Assembly (NCBI GenBank): GCA_024710925.1
Contig: JANJTW010000036.1
Coordinates: forward strand, 1-33,814
Direction: 5' to 3'
Length of the DNA: 33,814 nt
Origin: Rhodocyclaceae bacterium
GTDB taxonomy: Bacteria; Pseudomonadota; Gammaproteobacteria; Burkholderiales; Rhodocyclaceae
The first letter of the stretch is position 1; every line of letters begins with the position of its first letter. A model generated the notes under the pieces. That model had not been told where the DNA came from and did no database searches. It was given only the letters and a program-made list of their open reading frames with translations. Made by a program: the position numbers and the translations under genes. Below are positions 18,210 to 30,440 of the stretch, piece after piece.

Positions 18210-19592
18210 TCAAGTCGGCCGCGAACTGCGCGGCCCGCGCTTCGATCCCGGCTTGTCGATATGACGCTCGGCCTTCTCGGCGTAGGGGTTCTCCGAGGTG
18301 TTGAACTGGATCTTCAGCGGCGTCCCCTGCAATTTGAACGCTTCGCGGAAGTAATGTTCCAGATAGCGGCGATAACTGTCGGATACGTGGTCGAGCGCAT
18401 TGCCGTGGATCACGATCAGCGGCGGATTCATGCCGCCCTGGTGCGCATAGCGCATCTTCGGTCGGAAGGCGCCATGACGCGGCGGTGCCTGGCGGGCGAC
18501 GGCGTCGAGCAGCGCGCGCGTCAGCTTCGGCGTCGGCAGCTTGGCCATCGCCGCCGCGTAGGCACCGTCGACCGACCGGAACAGGTTGTCCAGCCCTTGC
18601 CCGCGCAGCGCCGAGATGTAGTGGAAGCGGGCGAAATCGAGGAATTTCAGCTTGCGCTCGAGCAGTTGCTTGACTTGCTCGCGGGTGTAGCCCTCGAGGC
18701 CGTCCCACTTGTTCACGGCGACCACCAGCGCCCGCCCGGATTCCAGCGCGAAACCGGCGATGTGCGCATCCTGGTCGGAGATGTCCTGCTGCGCGTCGAG
18801 GACGAGGATGATCACGTTGGCGTCCTCGATCGACTGCAGCGTCTTGATCACCGAAAACTTCTCGATCGCCTCGAAAACCTTGCCGCGCCGGCGCAGGCCG
18901 GCGGTGTCGATGAGCGTGTATTTTTTCCCGGCGCGCTCGAAATCGACATGGATCGCGTCGCGCGTCGTGCCCGGCATGTCGAAGGCGATGACGCGCTCCT
19001 CGCCGAGCAGCGCATTGATCAGCGTGCTCTTGCCGACGTTCGGCCGGCCGGCGATGGCCACCTTGATCACGCCATCGTCGGCCTCGTCCTCCTCCGGCTC
19101 CGGGTAGGAATCGAGGACCAGATCGAGCAGGCTGCGCACGCCTTCGCCGTGCGTCGCCGAGATGCTGTACGGCTGACCGAGTCCGAGCTCGTGGAAATCG
19201 GCGGCGGCGATGCCGCGGTCCAGCCCCTCGGACTTGTTCACGGCGACGAACACCGGGCGGTCGATCTTGCGCAGCTTGTTGGCGATTTCCTTGTCCTGTG
19301 CGGTGATACCGACGCGGCCGTCGACGACGAAGACGACGATGTCCGACTCGGCGATCGCCTGCTCGGTCTGGCGCGCCATCTCGTGCATGATGCCGTCCTT
19401 GGCAAGCGGCTCGAAGCCGCCGGTATCGACGACCAGGAAAGGCTTCTTGCCGAGCTTGCCGTGGCCGTAGTGGCGGTCGCGGGTGAGGCCGGGGATGTCG
19501 GCGACGATGGCGTCGCGCGACTTGGTCAGCCGGTTGAACAGCGTCGATTTGCCGACGTTCGGTCGGCCAACGAGAGCGATGGTCGGCTTCAC
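18210..19592 (-). CDS. der: Ribosome-assembly GTPase Der (EngA)
   Basis: Der is an essential tandem-GTPase needed for 50S subunit maturation. The 460-residue protein has two G domains with G1 loops GRPNVGKS at 9-16 and again at 182-189, each with DTGG/DTAG and NK(S/W)(E/D) signatures, followed by a C-terminal KH-like domain ([18 protein letters not shown]) and a basic tail. The start is GTG at 19592, which overlaps the bamB stop; it yields the canonical [17 protein letters not shown] start, so no other start is needed. The bamB-der pairing is a standard arrangement in proteobacteria. Confidence 0.97.
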   Translation of the reverse strand: MKPTIALVGRPNVGKSTLFNRLTKSRDAIVADIPGLTRDRHYGHGKLGKKPFLVVDTGGFEPLAKDGIMHEMARQTEQAIAESDIVVFVVDGRVGITAQDKEIANKLRKIDRPVFVAVNKSEGLDRGIAAADFHELGLGQPYSISATHGEGVRSLLDLVLDSYPEPEEDEADDGVIKVAIAGRPNVGKSTLINALLGEERVIAFDMPGTTRDAIHVDFERAGKKYTLIDTAGLRRRGKVFEAIEKFSVIKTLQSIEDANVIILVLDAQQDISDQDAHIAGFALESGRALVVAVNKWDGLEGYTREQVKQLLERKLKFLDFARFHYISALRGQGLDNLFRSVDGAYAAAMAKLPTPKLTRALLDAVARQAPPRHGAFRPKMRYAHQGGMNPPLIVIHGNALDHVSDSYRRYLEHYFREAFKLQGTPLKIQFNTSENPYAEKAERHIDKPGSKRGPRSSRPT

Positions 19593-20731
19593 TGCGCGTC
19601 CAGTGCCATGACGGCGCCGCCTCGGGTCTGCAGCAGCACCTTGTTGCCAGCGCGCTGCGGCGGTGCGGTCACCGCCGTGCCGTCGGTGGCGATCCGGCCG
19701 ACGAAGGAACCGTCCTCGCGGCTGAGGAAATGCACCACGCCCTTGACGTCAGCGACCGCCACCATGCGGCCGTGCGCCACCGGCGCCGACAGCTGGCGCA
19801 GGCGCAGCTTGTCCTGCTTCCAGAGGCTGGCGCCGCTGGCGAGGTCGAGCGCATGCACGGCGCCCTTGTCGTCGGAGATATAGACCTGGCGGCTGTCGGC
19901 GGCGAGACCGGCGGCGCTCGACATATCGCGCGCCCAGGCCAGGTTGCCGCTGCCGAGGTCGAAGCAGGCGACGCGTCCCTGGTAGGCAACGGCGCAGATC
20001 ATGCGCCCGGCGATGACCGGCGCGCTGGTAATGTCGGCGACGCGGTCGAGTTCGGTCGTTCCCTTTGGCAGGGCCACCGTGCCTTCCCAGGCCGAGGCAC
20101 CGTTGTTCGTCGTGATCGCCATCAGCTTGCCACCGGGGAAACCGGCGAAAACGTAGCCGCCGTCGATCAGCGGCGCGGCGAAGGTGCGCAGCGAGAGCGG
20201 CGGCGTCTGCCGCTGGTACACCCACTTGCGCTTGCCGTCCGCGGCATCGAAGGCATAGATCCGGTTGTCGCCGCTGCGGACGACGACGAGTGCGCTGTCC
20301 ACCGCCGGTGCCGCCAGCACCTCGCTGCTGACGCGGGCCCGCCAGAGTTCCTTGCCGTCGGCGGCATCGAGGGCCAGTACCTCGCCTTTCGGCGTGCCGA
20401 CGACGACACGCCGGCCGTCGCTGCCGACGCCGCCGGACAGCGGCACGCCGGTATTGATCTTCCAGCGCACCGCGCCATCCTCGATGCGCAACACCTCGCC
20501 CTTGCCGCCAGCGGCAAAGACGGCATCGCCGGCGACCGCCGGCGTGAACACGTAGGTATCGGACTTGCCGACGCTTTCCTTCCAGGCCACGCGCACGTCG
20601 ACGGAAGCGGTGATCGGCGTCAGTTCGGCCATCTTCGGGCCGGACGAGGCGAAGGGATTGAGGCTGTCGAGGGTCGAGCAGCCTGCCGCCGACAGCGTCG
20701 CGGCCAGCGCCAGCGCGGCGCGCACCCTCAC
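19589..20731 (-). CDS. bamB: Outer-membrane assembly lipoprotein BamB
   Basis: BamB is the eight-bladed PQQ-like beta-propeller lipoprotein of the BAM complex that inserts outer-membrane proteins. The 380-residue protein begins with a short signal peptide ending in a lipobox-like SAAGC (C18). Repeated propeller motifs follow, such as [24 protein letters not shown] and [12 protein letters not shown]. The start is GTG at 20731, overlapping the yfgM stop codon; a second GTG at 20725 is possible and would shorten the signal by two residues. It forms a coupled unit with yfgM and der by 4-bp overlaps. YfgM and BamB are both linked to outer-membrane protein biogenesis. Confidence 0.95.
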   Translation of the reverse strand: MRVRAALALAATLSAAGCSTLDSLNPFASSGPKMAELTPITASVDVRVAWKESVGKSDTYVFTPAVAGDAVFAAGGKGEVLRIEDGAVRWKINTGVPLSGGVGSDGRRVVVGTPKGEVLALDAADGKELWRARVSSEVLAAPAVDSALVVVRSGDNRIYAFDAADGKRKWVYQRQTPPLSLRTFAAPLIDGGYVFAGFPGGKLMAITTNNGASAWEGTVALPKGTTELDRVADITSAPVIAGRMICAVAYQGRVACFDLGSGNLAWARDMSSAAGLAADSRQVYISDDKGAVHALDLASGASLWKQDKLRLRQLSAPVAHGRMVAVADVKGVVHFLSREDGSFVGRIATDGTAVTAPPQRAGNKVLLQTRGGAVMALDAQ

Positions 20732-21405
20732 TTCGCCGCCCCCGTCGCGTCGAGCTTGAGCTGCAGCATGTCGCGGTAGGGCGCATTCATCTCGCGCGCC
20801 TGCAAGGTGTTCTTGGCGCCGTCCGCCGTCCGTTCCAGCGCCGCCAGCGCTTCGCGGTAGGCAGCAGCTGCCTCGTCCTTCTTGCCCTGCGCGGCGAGCA
20901 CGTCGCCGCGAAGCTCGGCGTAGCGCGCGTCGAATGCCGGCGCATGGCCGGCCGACAGCGTCTTCAGCGCCTCGTCGTAGGCCTGCTCGTCGAGCAGGAC
21001 CGCCGCCAGACGCAGGCGACCGAGATCCTTCAGTTCCTCCTTGCCGTTCTCGGCGACCCAGGCGAGCTGCGCCTTGGCGCTCTTCAGGTCGCCGGCATCG
21101 TAGAGGGCCTTCGCCGCGGTCAGCGCGCCGAGCGGGGCATAGGCCGTGCCGCCGAATTTCTCGATCAGCTCGCCGACTGCCGTCTTCGTCTTCTGCGTAT
21201 CCTTTTCCAGCGCGGCACGCTGCAGCACGCTGTAGACGCCGGAGGCCTGCGCCGCCTGCCGCGCCTGGTACCAGCTCCAGCCCTGCCAGGCAAGGACGCC
21301 GACCGCCGCCGCGGTGACGATCCCGGTCACCAGATTGCCCCACTGCTTCCACCAGGCCTTGAGTTCGGCCAGCTGTTCCTGCTCTTCCAGATCGTAGGCA
21401 GCCAT
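20728..21405 (-). CDS. yfgM: YfgM-like TPR inner-membrane protein
   Basis: YfgM is an ancillary SecYEG/PpiD-associated chaperone-type protein anchored in the inner membrane. The 225-residue protein has the conserved acidic N-terminus (YDLEEQEQLAELKAWWKQWG), one transmembrane helix (about 24-45) and a periplasmic tetratricopeptide-like helical domain (about 55-215). It lies in the classic hisS-yfgM-bamB-der order, its ATG directly abutting the hisS stop. The family is clear from order and topology; the exact function in this organism is inferred from enterobacterial work. Confidence 0.92.
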   Translation of the reverse strand: MAAYDLEEQEQLAELKAWWKQWGNLVTGIVTAAAVGVLAWQGWSWYQARQAAQASGVYSVLQRAALEKDTQKTKTAVGELIEKFGGTAYAPLGALTAAKALYDAGDLKSAKAQLAWVAENGKEELKDLGRLRLAAVLLDEQAYDEALKTLSAGHAPAFDARYAELRGDVLAAQGKKDEAAAAYREALAALERTADGAKNTLQAREMNAPYRDMLQLKLDATGAAK

Positions 21406-22700
21406 TTACTGTTCTTCCTCTTCGTCTTGCCAGTCCAGCATCGAATCCATGATCGTCCCGGCGAGCTGATCCACCGGCACGCGCTTCTGTCCATCGCCCT
21501 CTTCGCGCAGCGCCTTCAGGCTGACCTCGTTGGCCGCCGCCTCGTCGTCGCCGATGATAACGGCAAAGGCCGCGCCGGAAGCGTCGGCCTTCTTCATCTG
21601 CGACTTGAACGAGCCGCCGCCGCAATGCAGCACGACGTCGATGCTCATGTCGCGCAGGCCTTCGGCGACGCGGAAGGCCATGCGCGAGGCGGCCTCGCCG
21701 GCGTGCACGATGTAGACGTCGGTGCCGCGCTTGTCCGGCTCGCCGCCACTGTCCTTGATCAGCGCAATCAGTCGCTCGACGCCCATGGCAAAGCCGCAGG
21801 CGGGCGCCGCCTTGCCGCCGAGCTGGCCGATCAGGCCGTCATAGCGGCCGCCGGCACAGACGGTGCCCTGCGCGCCGAGACGGTCGGTGACCCACTCGAA
21901 GACGGTCAGGTTGTAGTAGTCGAGACCGCGCACCAGGCGCGGGTTGATCTCGTACGGCAGGCCGGCGTCCTTCAGGATCTGCTGCACGGCGTTGAAGTGT
22001 TCGAGCGAGGCGTCGCCGAGGTAGTCGATCAGCTTCGGCGCGCCGCCGATCATTGCCTGCATCGCCGGGTTCTTCGAGTCGAGGATGCGCAGCGGGTTGC
22101 TGTGCAGGCGGCGCTTGGCGTCCTCGTCGAGCAGATCCTGATGCTGCTCGAAGTAGGCGATCAGGTCGGCACGGTGGCGCGCACGCTCGTCCGGCTGGCC
22201 CAGCGTATTCAGTTGCAGCCTGATGCCGTCGAGACCAAGGTCATCCCACAGGCGCGCGCCCATCAGGATCATCTCGGCGTCGATGTCCGGGCCGGCGAAG
22301 CCGAGCGCCTCGACGCCGACCTGGTGGAACTGGCGGTAGCGGCCCTTCTGCGGCCGCTCGTGGCGGAACATCTGGCCCATGTAGTAGAGCCGCTGCGGCT
22401 GCTGCGCGATCAGATTGTGCTGGATCACGGCGCGCACGCAGCCGGCGGTGCCTTCCGGGCGCAGCGTCAGCGGCTCGCCGTTCAGGCTATCGACGAAGGA
22501 GTACATCTCCTTCTCGACGATGTCGGTCACCTCACCGATGGCGCGCTTGAACAGCGGCGTCGGCTCGACGATCGGCATGCGGATCGGCCGGTAGCCGTAG
22601 CCCTGCAGCCACGAACGGACGGTGTCTTCAAAGAGTTCCCAGAATTCGGCCTCGTCCGGCAGGATGTCGGGCATCCCCCGTACGGCCTGGATGTTGTTGC

Positions 22701-22704
<4 letters not shown>
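21406..22704 (-). CDS. hisS: Histidyl-tRNA synthetase
   Basis: HisS charges tRNA-His with histidine. The 432-residue class II enzyme has a motif 1 region ([17 protein letters not shown]), motif 2 ([12 protein letters not shown], then [22 protein letters not shown]), the HisA-type signature [14 protein letters not shown], motif 3 ([22 protein letters not shown]) and a C-terminal anticodon-binding domain. It starts within the last bases of ispG (4-bp overlap) and abuts yfgM. It is distinct from the synthetase-like HisZ encoded about 7 kb downstream. Confidence 0.97.
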
Positions 22705-23936
<1,232 letters not shown>

Positions 23937-23958
23937 GCTTGCTGCTTTTCCTTCGACG

Positions 23959-24858
23959 TCATTCGACAGTGATCCGCGCCACGTCGTCCTTGCTGCGCGG
24001 CTGCAATTCGATCTCCCGGCCCTTGTAGCTCACCGTCACGTGCGTCGCGTTGCCGACGACGAGCGCGAACGGCGGCTGTCCCTCGACCGCATGCTCGCTA
24101 CCGGCGGCATTCAGCTGCGAGAAAACGATCTGGCCGCTGCGGTCGCGAATCTCGACCCACGAGGGCTGCGCGAAGCGGAGCCGGAGCGCATTTGCCGAGG
24201 CGGCGACGGACGGCGTCGATACCGGCAGCGCGGCCGGGGGCGCCACGCCAGCCGGCGCGACGACGGCTGGCGACGGCGCCGCCGTGCCGCCAGGGACGGT
24301 CGCCGGCGCGGGAGCGGCGTCGTTTGCCGGCGCGGGAGCGGCATCGCCCGCGGCCTGGGGCGGCGGGAAAAGCGGGGCCGGTGCGGCAGCCGATTCAGCC
24401 TCCGGCGCCTTCGCTTCGCTCTTCCAGAAATCCTGCGGCACGACGAAATAGGCAACGACGGCAACCGCAACGAGCACCAGCCCGGCGAGGACGGCGGCGT
24501 AATCGCGGCGCTGCGCCTGGCCACTCGCCGGCATCACCGCCGAAGCGTTCTGCGGCAGGTCCAGGCGGACCGGCGGCGGCTTCGGCGCATCGAGGTCGGC
24601 CAGCAGCGCATCGGCGTCGATCTGGACGCAGCGTGCGTAGTTGCGCACAAAACCGCGAACGAAGGCATGTCCGGGCAGCGCCGCCCAGTCGCCCGCTTCC
24701 AGCGCATCGACCTGCCGCGGCGAAAGCTTCAGCGCCGCGGCGACGTCGGCGACGTCCATCGCCTTTGCCATGCGCGCCTCGCGCAGGCGCTCGCCGACGC
24801 CCGGCCTGGCAACGACAACGACCTCCTCCTCCAGCCCCTCTGTGTGGGTTTCCGTCAT
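23959..24858 (-). CDS. rodZ: RodZ-like cytoskeletal HTH membrane protein
   Basis: RodZ links the MreB cytoskeleton to the cell wall machinery. The 299-residue protein has a cytoplasmic helix-turn-helix domain (about 20-90; [20 protein letters not shown] and [16 protein letters not shown]), a transmembrane helix at about 120-140, a long Ala/Pro-rich periplasmic linker (about 148-235) and a C-terminal DUF4115 beta domain ([18 protein letters not shown] onwards). The ATG overlaps the pilW stop by 4 bp. The linker contains a short internal DNA repeat. The helix-turn-helix is known in RodZ to bind MreB rather than DNA. Confidence 0.9.
   Translation of the reverse strand: MTETHTEGLEEEVVVVARPGVGERLREARMAKAMDVADVAAALKLSPRQVDALEAGDWAALPGHAFVRGFVRNYARCVQIDADALLADLDAPKPPPVRLDLPQNASAVMPASGQAQRRDYAAVLAGLVLVAVAVVAYFVVPQDFWKSEAKAPEAESAAAPAPLFPPPQAAGDAAPAPANDAAPAPATVPGGTAAPSPAVVAPAGVAPPAALPVSTPSVAASANALRLRFAQPSWVEIRDRSGQIVFSQLNAAGSEHAVEGQPPFALVVGNATHVTVSYKGREIELQPRSKDDVARITVE
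24302..24342. repeat. Direct repeat in the rodZ proline/alanine linker
   Basis: A 17-bp perfect direct repeat (24302-24318 and 24326-24342, 24-bp period) encodes two AAPAPA units. It is a likely slippage site for linker length variation. Confidence 0.6.
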
Positions 24859-25648
24859 TCGTAATTTCCCTTGAGCAATTCCTGGTATTCCTTCGATGCG
24901 GGGAAGCGGCGCCGCAGTTGCGTGGCGTAGCTCATCTCGGTCTCCCGGTCGCCGATCTTGCGCTCGACGCGCACGCCGAGCCACAGGGCTTCCGCGTTCG
25001 GTTCGACGCGGCGCACGAGTTCGGCGATCTGCTCGCGCGCGGCATCGAGGAGACCGGCACGATAGTTCAGTTCGGCGAGGCGCAGGGTCGCGGTCGGGCT
25101 GCCGCCGGTCAGGCGGAAGGCCTGGTCCAGATAATTGCGGGCCGCATCGAGCTGACCCATGCTCATCGCACACTGGCCGGCATTCATGTAGGCGCGGTCC
25201 GGCGTCTGGTAGAGACGATTGCGCAACGCCCGCTCGAAATGCGGCATGGCCTCCTTGCCGCGACCGTTCTGGCAAAGGAACCAACCGTAGTTGTTGGCGA
25301 TTTCCGGATCGTCTGGCGCATAGCGCAGCGCTTCGCGGAAATTGTCCTCGGCGTGGTTCGGCTCTTTCAGGAAATGGTGCACGAGCGCGCGCATGCTGTA
25401 GGCCGGCGCGTAGGACGGGTCGATATGGATGGCGACGGTCAGTTCCTCCATCGCCACCGGAATGTTGCCGTCCTGGAAATAGAGGGCGCCGAGCTCGGTG
25501 TGCACCTTGGCGCGACTGCGCGGGTCCTTGACCGCCCGCTCGGCGCGCACGTCGCCGCCCTGCGTCCCGTCGCCCTGGTTTTGCGCGCCGGCGGGCAGCG
25601 CAGCGGCGAGAATCGCGGCAGCGAGCGAACAGCGGACAAGCTTGACGA

Positions 25649-25652
<4 letters not shown>
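24855..25652 (-). CDS. pilW: Type IV pilus biogenesis TPR protein PilW/PilF
   Basis: PilW (PilF in Pseudomonas) is a TPR protein that stabilises and localises the PilQ secretin in the outer membrane. The 265-residue protein has an N-terminal signal sequence ([15 protein letters not shown]) and about six tetratricopeptide repeats from about 45 to 255, with signatures such as [18 protein letters not shown] and [18 protein letters not shown]. The family is normally a lipoprotein, but no cysteine follows the signal here: cleavage at AGA-QN by signal peptidase I is predicted, so it may be soluble in the periplasm. Its ATG overlaps the rlmN stop by 4 bp. Confidence 0.9.
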
Positions 25653-26716
<1,064 letters not shown>

Positions 26717-26751
26717 CGAAATCGAGCAGGTTGACGGTCATGCAGCTTTGA

Positions 26752-27180
26752 TCAGCGGCCGGAGTAGGTGTTCATGCCCGGGAAGAAGAAAACCACTTCC
26801 ACGGCAGCGGTTTCCGGGGCGTCGGAACCATGCACGGCATTGGCGTCGATCGACTCGGCGAAATCGGCGCGGATGGTGCCCTTCTCGGCCTTCTTCGGGT
26901 CGGTGGCGCCCATCAGCTCGCGGTTCTTGGCGATGGCGTTCTCGCCTTCGAGGCACTGGATCATCACCGGGCCGGAGGTCATGAACTCGACCAGATCCTT
27001 GAAGAACGGACGCTCCTTGTGCACGGCGTAGAACTGGCCGGCTTCCTGGGCCGACAGCCAGGTCATGCGGGCAGCGATGACCTTCAGGCCGGCGGCTTCG
27101 AAGCGGGCGTAGATCTGGCCGATCACGTTCTTCTTGACGGCGTCCGGCTTGATGATGGAAAGGGTGCGTTCGATGGCCAT
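26752..27180 (-). CDS. ndk: Nucleoside diphosphate kinase
   Basis: Ndk balances nucleoside triphosphate pools through a phosphohistidine intermediate. The 142-residue protein has the canonical start [13 protein letters not shown], the active-site histidine H117 in [10 protein letters not shown], and the usual C-terminal segment ([11 protein letters not shown]). GGAG lies 7 nt before the ATG. It is the first gene of the minus-strand housekeeping series and follows an extended -10-like promoter. The preceding dctM operon is closed by its own terminator, so ndk transcription should start here. Confidence 0.97.
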   Translation of the reverse strand: MAIERTLSIIKPDAVKKNVIGQIYARFEAAGLKVIAARMTWLSAQEAGQFYAVHKERPFFKDLVEFMTSGPVMIQCLEGENAIAKNRELMGATDPKKAEKGTIRADFAESIDANAVHGSDAPETAAVEVVFFFPGMNTYSGR

Positions 27181-27217
27181 TCTAAAGCTCCAAAATACAA
27201 GGGTTTAGTGAAATGAA

Positions 27218-27233
27218 ACGGGGGATTTTAGCA
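27218..27233 (-). promoter_or_regulatory. Candidate extended -10 promoter of the ndk operon
   Basis: On the minus strand TGCTAAAAT (-10 hexamer at 27230-27225) is an extended -10 element with 5 of 6 matches. No good -35 is seen. The start would be near 27218, leaving a leader of about 38 nt with a good ribosome site. Confidence 0.5.
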
Positions 27234-27265
27234 GTTTTCATCGACCTTCATGGGCTCCCCGCAAG

Positions 27266-27305
27266 AAAAAATGGCGCGCCGCGGTTTCCCGCGGGCGCGC
27301 CATTT
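27266..27305 (-). terminator. Rho-independent terminator of dctPQM
   Basis: Arms 27269-27284 and 27289-27305 pair through AAATGGCGCGC and CGCGG with one bulged base around a 4-nt loop. On the minus strand TTTTTTCTT overlaps and follows the stem base. It lies 22 bp behind the dctM stop and separates the transporter operon from ndk. Confidence 0.9.
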
Positions 27306-27327
27306 ATCAGAAACGAAGCGCTTGCCG

Positions 27328-28611
27328 CTACATCATGCCGAGGGTGCGCGGCAGCCAGATCGAGATCTCCGGCACGTAGGTCACGAGAGCCAGGAAGCAG
27401 AGCATCGACAGCAGCCACGGCCAGACCGCGACGGTCAGCTCGGTGATGCCCATCTTGGTGATGCCCGAGGCGACGTAGAGGTTCAGGCCGACCGGCGGGT
27501 GGCACATGCCGACTTCCATGTTCACCACCATGATGATGCCGAAGTGCACCGGATCGATGCCCAGCTTCATCGCCACCGGGAACAGGATCGGCGCGAAGAT
27601 CAGCACGATCGACGACGGCTCCATGAAGTTGCCGGCGAGCAGCAGGATGATGTTCACCGCCAGCAGGAAGGTGATCACGCCGAGGCCGTTGCCCAGCATC
27701 CAGTCGGCCAGAGCCTGCGGGATGTTCTCGTTGGTCATGATGAACGAGAAGAGGACGGCGTTGGTGATGATGTAGAGCAGCATCGCCGACATGTTCGCCG
27801 AATTCAGCAGCACCTTCGGCACGTCCTTCAGGCTCATGTCCTTGTAGATGAACACGGCGACGACGAAGGCATAGACGGCGCTCATCGCGGCGGCTTCGGT
27901 CGGCGTGAACATGCCGGAATAGATGCCACCCATGACCACGACGATCAGGAACAAGCCCCAGGCCGACTTGCGGAAGGCATCGAAACGCTCCTTCCACGAA
28001 GCCTTCGGCTGGCGCGGGTAGTTGAACTTCTTGGCGCGGTACCAAGTGACGCCGCCGAGCACGCAGGCCAGCATGATCCCCGGGATGACGCCAGCCATGA
28101 ACAGCGCGCCGACCGAGGTATTGGTCGCCACCGAGTACATGACCATCACGATCGACGGCGGGATCAGGATGCCGAGCGCGCCCGAGGTCGAGATGACGCC
28201 GGCGCCGAACTTGTTCGGGAAGCCCGCCTTGACCATCGCCGGCAGCAGGATCGAGCCGATCGCCACAACCGTCGCCGGCGACGAGCCGGAGACTGCGGCA
28301 AACAGCGCGCACGCCATGACGCCGGCCAGACCGAGGCCGCCGTACCAGTGGCCGACCATCGACGTCGCGAAGTTGATCATCCGCTTTGCCACGCCACCGT
28401 GCGTCAGGAAGTTGCCGGCGAGGATGAAGAACGGGATGGCCATGATCTCGAACTTCTCGATGCCGGTGAACAGCTTCAGCGCCACCGATTCCAGCGGCAC
28501 CTGCGTCATCGTGAACAGGAAGGTGAGTACGGTCAGGCCGAGCGAAATCGAGATCGGCATGCCGGTCAGCATGAGTACGGCCAGCAGGCCGAAAATCACG
28601 AGGGCGTTCAT
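27328..28611 (-). CDS. dctM: TRAP C4-dicarboxylate transporter large permease DctM
   Basis: DctM is the large, ion-coupled channel subunit of a tripartite ATP-independent periplasmic transporter. The 427-residue protein has about twelve hydrophobic helices. It includes the family signature near the N-terminal third (SGSSPATVVAIGSILLPAM), the SGALGILIPPSIVMVMY segment, and the second-half counterpart NMEVGMCHPPVGLNLYVASG. Its first codon overlaps the dctQ stop by one base, giving tight coupling of the two membrane subunits. A clear terminator follows. The pairing with a DctP of the Rhodobacter type and with a DctSR-like regulator supports C4-dicarboxylates (malate, succinate, fumarate) as substrates. 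Confidence 0.95.
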   Translation of the reverse strand: MNALVIFGLLAVLMLTGMPISISLGLTVLTFLFTMTQVPLESVALKLFTGIEKFEIMAIPFFILAGNFLTHGGVAKRMINFATSMVGHWYGGLGLAGVMACALFAAVSGSSPATVVAIGSILLPAMVKAGFPNKFGAGVISTSGALGILIPPSIVMVMYSVATNTSVGALFMAGVIPGIMLACVLGGVTWYRAKKFNYPRQPKASWKERFDAFRKSAWGLFLIVVVMGGIYSGMFTPTEAAAMSAVYAFVVAVFIYKDMSLKDVPKVLLNSANMSAMLLYIITNAVLFSFIMTNENIPQALADWMLGNGLGVITFLLAVNIILLLAGNFMEPSSIVLIFAPILFPVAMKLGIDPVHFGIIMVVNMEVGMCHPPVGLNLYVASGITKMGITELTVAVWPWLLSMLCFLALVTYVPEISIWLPRTLGMM

Positions 28612-29315
28612 TATTGGTTCCCCTTCTTGTCGCCGGCCTTATCACCAACCATCGGGTGCTTCAGATCGTGCATGTGCAGGTTGTCGTCCATGCCGTAGGG
28701 GTTGACGTCCACCGGCGGCTTTTCCTCTTCCAGGCCATCGACATGCCCGTGATCGTGATGCGGCAGCTCGCCCGTCTTCAGGAAGTTCCAGGTGACTTGC
28801 AGGAAGCGGAAGCACATCAGCGAGGAGCCAAGCGGAATGGCGCTATAGACGATCCAGGTCGGCCATTCGAGGTCGGGCGTGACCGGTCCTTCGAAGAGGT
28901 CGCCCATCTCCATGCCGAAGAAGCTGTAGAAGGCGTAATGGGCGCCGTTCTCCCAGACGAAATGGCCGCCCAGCGTGGCGACGACGCCGGTAAACAGCGC
29001 GCCGGCGAGCAGGCCGAAAACGATGAATTTGCCGCGCATCTTGTCGTCGAGGCGGTTGATCAGCACGTCGACGCCGACGTGGATGCCGGTACGCACGCCG
29101 TAGGCGGCGCCGAACTTCGCCATCCAGACGAACATGATGATGCACAGTTCCTGCGCCCAGCCGACATTGAGCGAGAGCAGCCAGTCCTGCAGGCCAGGAA
29201 TGTCGTAGCCCGACAGGTAGCGGTGCATGACCGAGATGAAGATGATGACCGTCGCCGCCCCCATCAGGAGGGTGACGAGCAACTCTTCAAGGTGATTGAG
29301 TGCTTTGTTAATCAT
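28611..29315 (-). CDS. dctQ: TRAP transporter small permease DctQ with His-rich C-terminal tail
   Basis: DctQ is the four-helix small membrane subunit that pairs with DctM. The 234-residue protein has helices near 12-32 (LLVTLLMGAATVIIFISVMH), 50-70, 95-115 and 150-170, with the conserved VGWAQELCIIMFVWMAKFGAAYGVRTG-type region between. Residues 182-234 form an added hydrophilic tail with seven histidines (HHDHGH, LHMHDLKH), many acidic residues and a lysine-rich end; I do not know this from other DctQ proteins. ATG 29315 is chosen because GGGGGAA precedes it; the frame's nine further upstream residues add nothing family-like. The gap to dctP is 65 bp and contains a hairpin. Confidence 0.92.
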   Translation of the reverse strand: MINKALNHLEELLVTLLMGAATVIIFISVMHRYLSGYDIPGLQDWLLSLNVGWAQELCIIMFVWMAKFGAAYGVRTGIHVGVDVLINRLDDKMRGKFIVFGLLAGALFTGVVATLGGHFVWENGAHYAFYSFFGMEMGDLFEGPVTPDLEWPTWIVYSAIPLGSSLMCFRFLQVTWNFLKTGELPHHDHGHVDGLEEEKPPVDVNPYGMDDNLHMHDLKHPMVGDKAGDKKGNQ

Positions 29316-29333
29316 TGGTGTTCCCCCGGAACG

Positions 29334-29357
29334 CCCGGGCACCCTGCGGCGCCCGGG
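29334..29357 (-). other. Hairpin between dctP and dctQ
   Basis: CCCGGGC (29334-29340) and GCCCGGG (29351-29357) form a perfect 7-bp stem with a 10-nt loop, 23 bp behind the dctP stop. There is no U-tract. It could stabilise the upstream dctP message, giving more binding protein than membrane subunits, as is usual for such operons. Confidence 0.5.
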
Positions 29358-29380
29358 ACTCTTCTTATCGAATCACGCGA

Positions 29381-30388
29381 TTACAGCTTGGCCGGATCGA
29401 AACCGGTGGCCTTGTAAACGTTCTGGATCGTTTCCTTGCCGATACGGCTTTCCATCTTCTTGTGCACCGGCACCAGCGCCTTCTTGAAGGCGGCGCGCTC
29501 TTCCTTGGTCGGCGTATGGACGGCCGTCTTGCCGCTCTTCTTCACGGCCTCCAGCGCATTGTCGTTCTCGATCTTGGCGATCTGGTTGGCATAGCGGGTG
29601 GACTGCTCCATCGCGTCTTCCAGTTGCTTGCGCACGTCGGCCGGCAGGCCGTCCCAGAACTTCTTGTTCACGATGACGGCGTAGCCGAGGTAACCGTGGT
29701 CGGTCAGCGTCAGGTGCTTCTGCACTTCGTGCATCTTCTGCGTGTAGAGGTTCGAGATCGGGTTCTCGGTGCCGTCCACGACGCCGGTCTGCAGCGCCTG
29801 GTAGACCTCGGAGAAGGCCATCACCTGCGGCAGCGCGCCGATGGAGCGAACCTGCTCTTCGAGCACCTTCGACGACTGGATGCGCAGCTTCTTGCCCTTC
29901 AGGTCGGCCGGCGTGTTGATCGGGGTGTTCGCCGAGAACGACTTGAAGCCGTTGTCCCAGTAGGCGACGCCACGGATGCCCTTCGGCTCCAGCTTGGCGA
30001 GCAGCTGCTTGCCGACGTCGCCGGTAGTCACCTTGTGCAGGTCGTCGTAGCCGTCGAAGATGTACGGCAGGTCGAAGACCTCGAATTCCTTGACGCCGAG
30101 CGGGCCGAACTTGGCCAGCGACGGGGCCAGCATCTGCACGGCGCCGAGCTGCAGAGCCTCCATCTCTTCCTTGTCCTTGTACAGCGTCGAGTTGGCATAC
30201 ACCTCGACCTTGACCTTGCCCTTGGTCAGCTCGTCCGCTTTCTTCGCGAAGTATTCGGCGGCCTTGCCCTTCGGCGTATCGGCAGCGACGACGTGGCTGA
30301 ACTTGATGACGATAGGCTGCTGGGCGTAGGCACCGAGCGAGAAGGCGCAGGCGGCCAGGCCGACCATCAGCTTCCTGGAAAATTTCAT
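29381..30388 (-). CDS. dctP: TRAP transporter periplasmic C4-dicarboxylate-binding protein DctP
   Basis: DctP captures the substrate in the periplasm and delivers it to DctQM. The 335-residue precursor has a typical signal peptide (KLMVGLAACAFSLGAYA, cut before QQ). The mature protein starts PIVIKFSHVVAADTPKGKAAEYF. The family's substrate arginine is in KGKKLRIQSS. The stretch through EVYQALQTGVVDGTENPISN and GYLGYAVIVNKKFWDGLP closely resembles what I recall of Rhodobacter capsulatus DctP. GGAGGAG lies a few bases before ATG 30388, a very strong ribosome site, fitting high expression; the ten further upstream codons of the frame are discarded. It is the first gene of dctPQM. Confidence 0.95.
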   Translation of the reverse strand: MKFSRKLMVGLAACAFSLGAYAQQPIVIKFSHVVAADTPKGKAAEYFAKKADELTKGKVKVEVYANSTLYKDKEEMEALQLGAVQMLAPSLAKFGPLGVKEFEVFDLPYIFDGYDDLHKVTTGDVGKQLLAKLEPKGIRGVAYWDNGFKSFSANTPINTPADLKGKKLRIQSSKVLEEQVRSIGALPQVMAFSEVYQALQTGVVDGTENPISNLYTQKMHEVQKHLTLTDHGYLGYAVIVNKKFWDGLPADVRKQLEDAMEQSTRYANQIAKIENDNALEAVKKSGKTAVHTPTKEERAAFKKALVPVHKKMESRIGKETIQNVYKATGFDPAKL

Positions 30389-30440
30389 CGTTGTCTCCTC
30401 CAAAAGTACATGGAACAAAAAGACGGGACGGATTCCCGAC

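Noticed and set aside
27250-28698. 482-codon plus-strand open frame opposite dctM
   Set aside because: Composition is extreme (His, Arg, Asp, Gln) with no domain, and it runs through the dctM terminator hairpin. The antisense gene dctM is unmistakable.
29334-29357. Hairpin between dctP and dctQ as a full terminator
   Set aside because: No U-tract follows, and the downstream dctQM genes are needed for the transporter; mRNA stabilisation is more likely.
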